In this document: piece after piece, positions 56,497 through 64,000 of the stretch
Layout of the letters: each line of letters starts with the position of its first letter
Numbering within the stretch: position 1 is the first letter of the stretch
Source of the DNA: Cichorium intybus
Taxonomy: Eukaryota; Streptophyta; Magnoliopsida; Asterales; Asteraceae
Assembly (NCBI GenBank): GCA_023525715.1
Contig: CM042009.1
Coordinates: forward strand, 132,556,211-132,620,210
Direction: 5' to 3'
DNA: 64,000 nt
Made by a program: the position numbers and the translations under genes
The notes under the pieces: model-generated
The model's database searches: none
Seen by the model: the letters and a program-made list of their open reading frames with translations, nothing else
Told to the model about the DNA's origin: nothing

Positions 56497-57077
56497 GGCT
56501 GTGGGGTATGTCACACGCACCCATGTGCGTTCTTTCAAGTCAGCGGGGAGGACGCTGCGTTCTGTGGTCGTGGTCCGGTAGACGCGTGAGAAATGCTCCT
56601 AGCCGTTGGAATTGAGCCATTGGAGCATTTAAAAAAAATCAATTTTTTAAACATAATATATACATATAATCACACACAATATATACAATTCAAACTACTC
56701 TCTCTCAATATATAAATATATATTCATATGGAGTACGATTCGGATTCGTCGTCGTGAAACTCATCGGCCGATGTAATGTTTTTCTCGGCAATGATGAAAC
56801 CGATGACGATAATTAGGTTTTTTTTAATGTTTTTTAAATTATGTAATGTTTTTTTTAATGTAAGGTTTTTTATTTTAATTTTAATATTATGTTTTTAAAT
56901 GAATTTAATGTTTGGTTTTAATTAAAAAAACGTAAATTAAAATGATGAGCATGGAAATTAAAAGGGTGTTATTTTGTATTGCATTTCCTGGGGTGTGTCC
57001 TAGGGTTGTCATAGTGACGTGTCGTTGACGTAGCGACTGTCATGGAAAGTCATGAAGGTCTTGCACACCCCATAACC
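56497..57077. mobile_element. PIF/Harbinger-type deletion derivative (MITE)
   Basis: Ends GGCTGTGGGGTATGT and (reverse) GGTTATGGGGTGTGC, flanked by TTA on both sides (56494-56496 and 57078-57080), the 3-bp duplication of PIF/Harbinger. Inside, after a CT-rich leader, ATGGAGTACGATTCGGATTC followed by TCGTCGTCG resembles the Asp/Ser-rich start of the transposase relic at 63420, so it is probably an internal deletion of a related element. Confidence 0.8.
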
Positions 57078-57179
57078 TTATATCAAATAGATGTGGTCTT
57101 ACGTAAAAACTTAGAATTTCGTTTTTATATAACAATACAACATTAAAAGTGACAGCAAAATTGAAGATACTAAGATTTA

Positions 57180-57722
57180 GAGTTAATGATCTATAATGAC
57201 AACTAATAATACAAAATTACCTATTAGGTTATTCAAATTTTAAATGCATCCAATAGATCACTAAACTTTTAATTTTGCACCCAATAGGTCACTGGACTTT
57301 CAATTTCGTTTAAAAATACCATTATATATGATTTTAACCGAATATACCCGGTTAAAATCGCTGTAAGGAGACCTCATGGTTGGTTGCTGCCCTCCGGCGA
57401 AGGGATGAGTCACGACTGGAGGCGGATTGGGCATCAGAGGAAAAGAGTCGTGGGAGTATGGTCGATGTGGTACAACTGTGGTGAGATTGTGGATAGGCTT
57501 TAGACCAAGCTGGTACGACTATAGATGAGTTGAGAAAAATGATCTGAGTACAGTCGGCAGAGAAGGAGGTGACGTCGAACTGGAAAATGTTGGTTAAAAT
57601 CGGAGACAATGCTATTTGAAAACAAAAATTGAAAGTTCAGTGACTTATTTGGGGCAATTAAAACTTCAATGACCGAGTGAGTAAAATTTGTGTTATTGGT
57701 TGCTATTATGGATCATTAACCC
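57180..57722. mobile_element. MULE-like MITE with about 180-bp TIRs
   Basis: The left arm from GAGTTAATGATC is mirrored by the right arm ending GGATCATTAACCC. Shared inner words are TCACT.AACTTT..ATTTTTG and GATTTTAACC. The 9-bp flanks TAAGATTTA (57171-57179) and TAGAATTTA (57723-57731) match at 7 of 9. The middle (57360-57560) is GC-richer than its surroundings. Confidence 0.72.
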
Positions 57723-57731
57723 TAGAATTTA

Positions 57732-58801
57732 TTTACTCCTTAACTCAAATTTGAGAGATGAAAAATTCAAGAAAAGACTAAATTTAACATTGGTATTGAA
57801 GGACTCTCTCATTCACACTTTACTTTATCCATAGTGGACGTGCATGTACCGTATTATAACAAAAATCCAACATCTTTTATTTGTATTCTTACTTTTTATA
57901 GATTTTTTATCCAAAAAAACCAAGTATGTCAAAATTTATATTTTTTTTATCAATATCAATATATAAAAAAAAATTCAAAATCTAACATCGTTATGATTTA
58001 CGATGTAAATTCCAATTTAGTTAATCACTTGTTTACATTAACAATATGAATCTAACAATTTGAGATTCTACATTTAGATCTCGATGAATTTATATTTAAA
58101 TATGGATAATTTTAATTTTGAATTCCATTAAATTTAAATGGAGCTTTTAAAATGTTTAAATAGGAACTCCAAAAAGTTATGAACTATGAGAACTATTTTA
58201 TTTACATTTGAATAATGTTGTATTTTTAAATTTTAAAACTTGTTTATCATAGAATCTAAGATAAAAAGTTCATAATTTTTTAGTATTTACGGTTCACGAT
58301 GGATAATAATATACTATTATATTAAAATATTATGTTATTATATTCATAGTTTAATAAATACAGTTTTTCTTTCAAGTATTCATATAGTAAAAAGTGAAAA
58401 AATTAAATAACTTTTATATTTTGATATATTTTAAGATAATATAAAAGTAAAAAAAAAAATAAGGTGATTTAATGAGTTATATTGGTTCCTAAAAGTCCCT
58501 AACATTGTAATAAATTTTCATGTATATTAATTTGTCTAAGCACTTAAAATAAGTAACCAAACTTTTTGTGTTATTTTAATTTTGTTGGTCTATGTAGTTA
58601 ACAGTTTTAGTTGGTTGAAAAATCAGTTATTTTGGGTAAGATTTAACTGATAGTACTTCATGTTATAAATATTACCAAAGGGGTGAAATTCATGATAAAC
58701 TTATTTCTTCTATTTTCCACGAATATTTTTCGAACTACAAACATCGCAAAGATGTTCATTGAAAGTTTCAAAAACACTACTTGAAAGAAAACATGCTCAA
58801 G
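57732..58801. other. AT-rich spacer
   Basis: No recognisable gene or element. Confidence 0.5.
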
Positions 58802-58809
58802 GTGCAAAA

Positions 58810-59557
58810 TAGGGGTGAGCATGGTGTATTTTATTTCTTTTAATTAACAACAAAACATGCTCAAGGTGCTAAATAGGGGTGAGCATGGTTTGATGCGGTT
58901 TTAGGCCAAAACCAAACCGCAAACCGCATTCATCGGTTTTTGTAATTTAAAAACCGCAAAATGTGGTTTTTCAAGTGGTGCGGTTTTGCGGTTTTTTTTC
59001 CAACAGTGCGGTTTCAAGTGGTGCTGTTTCGGTTTTTAAACTGCATAATGAAATGGTGTGGTTTTAAAACAGCAAGAGACCAAAAGTGAAGTATCTTTTA
59101 TTAAAATTTTAGCTTTTGGTTCTATATCCAACAGTACATATCGTGGAAACATGAAACAATTTTGGTTTATTACATTTTTAGCCCACAATCAAAAGTTTGG
59201 TGAAGTCATAGTATTGGTCTACCAACAAGATCATATAATAGACTTAATAATAAGTTACTCTTGAACTATTATGAGTTATGATGCTACGTTTGATATTTTA
59301 AGTCACCAACAACAATATACATAGCGTTAAACATTCGTAATAACATAAACGAATCTTAAACATGCATAATAACAAAATATTTTTAGTATATATAATATTT
59401 GTGGTGCGGTTCGGTTTTTAAGGGTCTGTTTCTAGGGTAAAATCACACCGCACCGACTTTAGTCGGTTTTTGTCAAATTCAAAATCGCATCGTCGGTTTT
59501 TGTATCGGTTTCCGTTTTTGGGGTTTTTTTTATCGGCACGGTTTTTGCTCACCCCTA
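58810..59557. mobile_element. hAT-like MITE with duplicated left edge
   Basis: TAGGGGTGAGCATGG at the left mirrors TTTTTGCTCACCCCTA at the right. The 8-bp flanks are identical: GTGCAAAA at 58802-58809 and 59558-59565. The left edge plus flank is repeated 64 bp further in (58853-58892, with GTGCTAAA). The interior is a run of CGGTTTT / AAACCGC words. Confidence 0.85.
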
Positions 59558-59617
59558 GTGCAAAACAACATGAGGCTTATATTATATTGAGATTTTGAAT
59601 GCATTAAAAGATGTCCT

Positions 59618-59907
59618 CAAGGCCGGTCCTAGGGGATGCGTATGCGATCGTACATGATCTGTGTCGTCTAGAGGGGCCGAAAATATTACGTTTAGTATAT
59701 TAGTGACGGAACAATCCGTCAGTAAACCGTCGCTAACAACCATTTGCGACAGATTAATGACAAAATATTACCATTGCAAAAAAAAAAAATCATGTCAAAT
59801 GACGTATCCATTGTTAATTTTTTGCAAAAATTCATCGCTAATACCTCATAAAATTTCTTCGCTAATCCCTCATAGATTTCATCACTAAAATCAACAGACC
59901 GACCTTG
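59618..59907. mobile_element. Possible hAT-like element
   Basis: Ends CAAGGCCGGTCCT and AGACCGACCTTG are inverted. The 8-bp flanks match at only 5 of 8. 290 bp, non-coding. Confidence 0.4.
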
Positions 59908-60562
59908 GATATGATGTGTGTAATGAACCTAACATCGTAATCATTTTGTAGTCACTTTTAAAATGTTTATTTATGTTACTCATAATGTTACGTTGATCAT
60001 TTCACACGTTAATGATACACTTATTCATGTTGTCCCATAATTACTATATTAGAAGAAAGTTTTACGACACAAAAACATTTAACATTACTAGTTAAAAAGT
60101 ATTGGGGTATCTTTGTTTTGAAGGACAAAAATGTTTTCGGGTATGTCCGTATGTAGATGAAATAAAACTACAAGTTTGTTAGTATTCAATTAGGCTACCA
60201 TGTCAGTGTTAAGGCAAATAGTCAAACAAGTAACCAAGTTACAATTTATCTCAATTTACATAAATAGGATAAATATAAAACTTAGAGTAGTAAAATCTCA
60301 AAAAATAAAAAACAAATAAAAGATCACTAAATAAATTGAGGTACATAATTGTAACAAGTCTGAAATATGATTACTATAATGACATTAACAACTTTACGTT
60401 TTCTTATTAATATGGTTGTATTTGGACTACATATGTATATACATTAGAGTTTGTCTAATATTCACTTACAAACATTGTTGTATTTGGACAAAAGTGCATA
60501 CACGGTGGGGTTTCTATGTACGTTCATTTATATATGGCTGGTGCATTTCATAAAAAATAACG
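59908..60562. other. Spacer
   Basis: AT-rich, nothing recognised. Confidence 0.5.
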
Positions 60563-60571
60563 CATATGATT

Positions 60572-61307
60572 GAGTTTTTATCAAAAGAGTGTATTTTGAA
60601 AAAATATTTATCAAATAAGTATAGTATCAAAAATATTTATCAAATAAATGTAGTATTAATATTTTATATTTTTATAATAATTTTATTTCATTTTAGTTGT
60701 AGTAGATATCTTTTAACTTTTTTTTACCAAAAAGAAAACGAATTCAATAGCTATCAATAAAAAATAACAACTTTTTACAATTATTCCGACCTAATCCTTC
60801 ATTTTCGTCACATGCACATTTTCGTAACTTTGTTTTGGTATAATAAATTTCGTTCCTTGTAGAAACGCAGATCGGCAGAAAAAATGTTATATTTAAACAT
60901 TTTTTCGCAATAGGGTTACTCACTTGAGCTTGCCGTATAGGATTACACGTGCCTTTTTAGAGAACACGATATGAATTAATTTTGCTTTCAAATACTTAGA
61001 TGAAATATATAATGAGGTAGTTTTTAAAAAGTTATACCGAAACAAAATTACAAAAATGTGGATTTGACGGAAAATGAAGGATTAGGTAATAACAATTGTA
61101 AAAAATCACTACTTTTATTGACAGTGATTGAACTTGTTTTCTTTTTGATAAAAAAAGTTAAAAGATATCCACTATATTAGAACTAAAATGAAATAAAATT
61201 ATTAGAACCATATAAAATATTAATACTACATCTATTTTGTAAATATTTTTGAAACTACACTTATTTAGTAAATATTTTTTAAAATACACTATTTTGATCA
61301 AAAATTC
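60572..61307. mobile_element. MULE-like MITE with about 280-bp TIRs and perfect target duplication
   Basis: Left GAGTTTTTATCAAAA and right TTTTGATCAAAAATTC are inverted ends. Pairing continues through ATTTTGAAAAAATATTTA, AATATTTTATA, AATTTTATTTCATTTTAG, GATATCTTTTAACTTTTTTT and CTAATCCTTCATTTTC. Flanks CATATGATT at 60563-60571 and 61308-61316 are identical 9-mers. Non-coding and nearly palindromic overall. Confidence 0.9.
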
Positions 61308-61621
61308 CATATGATTTGATATTTGAATAGAGAAACGACATCACATGCATACCAAAAGTCAATATCCATTTTACATAAACTAAGAACACTTTATCAGATA
61401 AAGGATTTATCTACCAAAAAGTCAGGATCCATTTCAGGTAAAAGAAATACGAAATCGATATCCATTGTCATAAACTATTATAGTTTGATTTTGAAATTAC
61501 GTCTTCCAAAATAAAAGTATGAAGAAAAATACATTTTTATTTGCAATCATCCTTTTATTTATCTATTCATTTATGTTATTATGTAAGTTATGGAGAAACT
61601 TAAATGGGTTAATATATGCAG

Positions 61622-62112
61622 GGCTTTTGTCATAAAAAATTTTAAGTTTTCTGAAAGTATTCGGTTTTGTCCTTCTATAGATTTTATGTCCATTAAAGTT
61701 CAACATTTGCAAGCTTTTTTCCATCTTTGTCCTGTAACAGGTTTCCAGGTTACCGTAAATTATTTTTTGCATAGAAGTCATTAAGTTTTCATTTTTTTAC
61801 GGTTTTACCGTGAAATTAATTTCACATAAAATCCTTAAGTTTTTCGAAAATGTTTGGTTTCGTCCTCCAACACCACCTCCACTGTAGTGGTGGTGGGTGG
61901 TAGCGGTGTTGGAGGATAAAACCGAACATTTTCGAAAAACTTAAGACTTTCTTGCGAAAATAACTTCAAGGTAACCTGAAAACCTGTTATCATAGGTTTT
62001 CAAGGCAAAGATGGAAAAAAGTTTCCAAATTTTGGGCTTTAGTAGACATAAAATCCATAGAAGGACAAAACCGAAAATTTTCGAAAAACTTAAGTACTTT
62101 TATGACAAAAAC
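61622..62112. mobile_element. Long palindromic element, about 490 bp
   Basis: Left GGCTTTTGTCATAAAA and right TTTTATGACAAAAAC are inverted. GGTTTTGTCCTTCTATAG pairs with CTATAGAAGGACAAAACC apart from one base, and TCCAACACCACC / GGTGTTGGA flank the centre near 61885. It could fold into one long hairpin. Target duplication not resolved. Confidence 0.75.
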
Positions 62113-63150
62113 ACATATCATAAAGTAACAACCAATAATATATACTTTGTTATTTATGTCACTTATCTTTTAATTGTATTCAATGAGTCACTAAACTTTT
62201 TTTAGGTTTCCATTACATTGGAGTAGTTAACCGGATAAACTAACACTGAACTCTACGTGTTATCCATTGTGACATTCAATATAATAAAATTTATTCATTT
62301 AGGTCATTGGAATACTAACATTGCATCCATAATGACATTGAATTTGACAAAATTACTCAATTGAAATACACTCTAATGGTGTAATGAGAATACAAAAATA
62401 AAAATTAGTGACCTATTAAATACAATTAAAAGATAAATAAACTAGAAGACAAATTTTCTAATTTTGATTGTCATTTGTATGATATTAATTCAAACCTAAT
62501 AAGAATAATAGCCGCAAAAGTTAGGAGTTTGTGTTTGCCATTTTAATGGGGACAACAATCTAATTATATATGGAACTTCCACTTTTGTCTCGCCACTTTA
62601 AAATTTTGAGCAATGATTCCTTGGCTTACCTACCAATTTCATGACATATGTAACCTACATTGTTAAGTAACATAAAGGTGCTTAACTGAATCTATGAATA
62701 TGATGAAGGCGAAGTTAGGGACATATGATTAATTTAATTTGTCATTTAACCAATGTTTGATCAAGTAAATATTATATAATTTTGATAAAAAATACTTCAA
62801 AAATAGAGATGTGTTTATTTCTTGTATATTGGGAGTTTTAGGGCGCAGTTCACCGAGGATGCAACTAGGTGAGACCATGCAACATCGATACTTCGATAGT
62901 ATCCTTAAATTATACAACCGGGATGATAAATATACAACTTCAGGAATATGTTGGGTTATTTTCATCGTATAAAAAGAATTGTAGAGTTAAAAATTCATAC
63001 ATGAATTAAAATAATTAAGTATAAAAGTTAGACAAATAATTAAGGAAGTCACGTGACACAACTATTCATTAGTATTGATATTTTAGATTATAAAGTAAAA
63101 GCAATGAAAGAGGATAAGTTCAAGTATGAGTTTTGTTGCATTTGTATAAC
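62113..63150. other. Spacer
   Basis: AT-rich, no supportable gene. Confidence 0.5.
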
Positions 63151-63153
63151 TAA

Positions 63154-64000
63154 GGCCATCCGGTGTGTCCTGCGGTCCTCAGCCCGACGCTGTACGACAT
63201 TGAGGGAAACACCGTCCCGCCATGCGGCGACTTCGCGTTCTTGGCCTCGCGCAGTTTCAACTCGTCGTGCGACGTGGTGAATGTTTGTGACCGTTATGGT
63301 GTCAACGGCTACATAGCCGTTTGAATTAAAAAAAAACTTTTTTTACCTATATATACATATCTCACACATTTAAATCAACTACACAATATATACATACCAC
63401 ACTACAACTAAAAATCAAAATGGATCCAAGATTCGAGTTGTTATTCGATTCATCATCTTCGTCGGAAGATGAGAGTTGGTTGCTTGAATCTACCGTGCAA
63501 GCCGCGACATTGCTTCGTCAAGCTGCCCAGATAACCGCCGACACCGCACAAAGTTCAGAAAATCAACGTACGTTAACAAGACGGGCTACAATTAACAGAG
63601 ATCATGAAGCTGCGCACGATCTCCTTGTCCGCGACTATTTAGCGGAACACTCGTTGTATACGGCGTACCAATTTCGGCGACGGTATCGATGAGCAAGCAA
63701 CTTTTCTTGCGTATAGTTCGTGATGTGAGCGAATTCAATCCGGTTTTGCAATTGCAATACGATGGTAGGGGTAAAAGGGGTTTCACGGCGGAACATTGTG
63801 GAACCAAAATGTTCCGCTGCGGTTCGTCAAATTGAAACCGACACGACATTTGATTTATCTGATGACTATTTCAAGATGTAGGAGCGCACGGTTCGGGAAA
63901 GTGTTTACGAGTTCGCAAGCACTATCATCCATGTTTACGGCAAAAATTATTTGCGTAAACCAACGTTCAACGACATTCAAATGTTGTACGCCGCACACGA
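63154..64000 (+). mobile_element. PIF/Harbinger element, 5' part (cut by window end)
   Basis: GGCCATCCGGTGTGTCCTGC follows TAA (63151-63153), consistent with a Harbinger end and its 3-bp target. A GC-rich 5' region is followed by a TATATATA box (about 63350) and the transposase-like frame at 63420. The right end lies outside the window. Confidence 0.7.
63420..64000 (+). pseudogene. Harbinger-type transposase (Plant_tran domain), frameshifted and cut by window end
   Basis: Starts MDPRFELLFDSSSSSEDESW, the acidic/Ser-rich start usual in this family, then HDLLVRDYLAEHSLYTAYQF and FRRRYRMSKQLFLRIVRDV, as in Plant_tran proteins (PIF/Harbinger nuclease, relatives of ALP1/HARBI1). The first frame stops at 63692. 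The sequence continues one frame over (VLQLQYDGRGKRGFT), shifts again at about 63785 (KCSAAVRQIE, DTTFDLSDDYFKM), meets a TAG at about 63880, then reads on (ERTVRESVYEF, GKNYLRKPTFNDIQMLYAAH) to the edge. The two frameshifts and one stop make it inactive. The DDE catalytic part lies beyond the window. Confidence 0.82.

Overview
The window is plant nuclear DNA, most probably from a core eudicot. The evidence is spliced genes with GT-AG introns, a plant-type plasma-membrane syntaxin, plant copia/gypsy/LINE/Harbinger relics and AT-rich spacers. An Asteraceae-like genome would fit the repeat style, but nothing seen proves the family. Only two intact-looking host genes are present: a SYP121-type Qa-SNARE whose first codons lie just left of the window (1-992, +), and a 12-exon TatD-type deoxyribonuclease (6899-9431, +) whose first intron appears to be GC-AG. 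A small cysteine-rich defensin-like gene family is present only as relics on the minus strand, carried by a 3.65-kb unit repeated about two and a half times (9.93-18.71 kb).

Layout. 1-9.5 kb: two host genes separated by repeat-rich spacer. 9.9-18.7 kb: tandem segmental duplication with broken defensin-like genes. 18.7-31.9 kb: spacer with small inverted-repeat elements, AT microsatellites, two outward-facing Helitron-like 3' ends (24.39 and 27.18 kb) and a 2.06-kb long-TIR Mutator-like element (27427-29488) that itself carries a 450-bp hAT-like insertion; both have target duplications. 31.9-34.3 kb: decayed gypsy pol. 34.5-54.5 kb: a nest of retroelements. A minus-strand copia pol relic is split by a 2.35-kb solo LTR and by a 6.8-kb non-autonomous copia-type element. 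Next to it, a LINE ORF1 relic is split by a young 7.1-kb non-autonomous LTR element (46933-54057; nearly identical 1.7-kb LTRs, perfect GAGAC target duplication). 54.5-64 kb: spacer with MULE-, hAT- and Harbinger-type miniature elements, ending in a broken Harbinger transposase cut by the window edge.

The most unusual signal is in the two non-coding LTR elements. They lack usable gag-pol but are packed with short hairpins whose loops are conserved while the stems change by paired, compensatory substitutions. One family has a 22-nt core (GAGCGYGTGTGG..ACCGGCA, four copies, four different stems). Another has a 12-nt loop built around GAGT (four copies plus a 44-bp tandem array), and a third has a TGRGG loop. 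This suggests selected RNA or DNA secondary structure in elements that no longer code for protein. I know of no name for these motifs. All calls are by eye; no database search or folding program was used.
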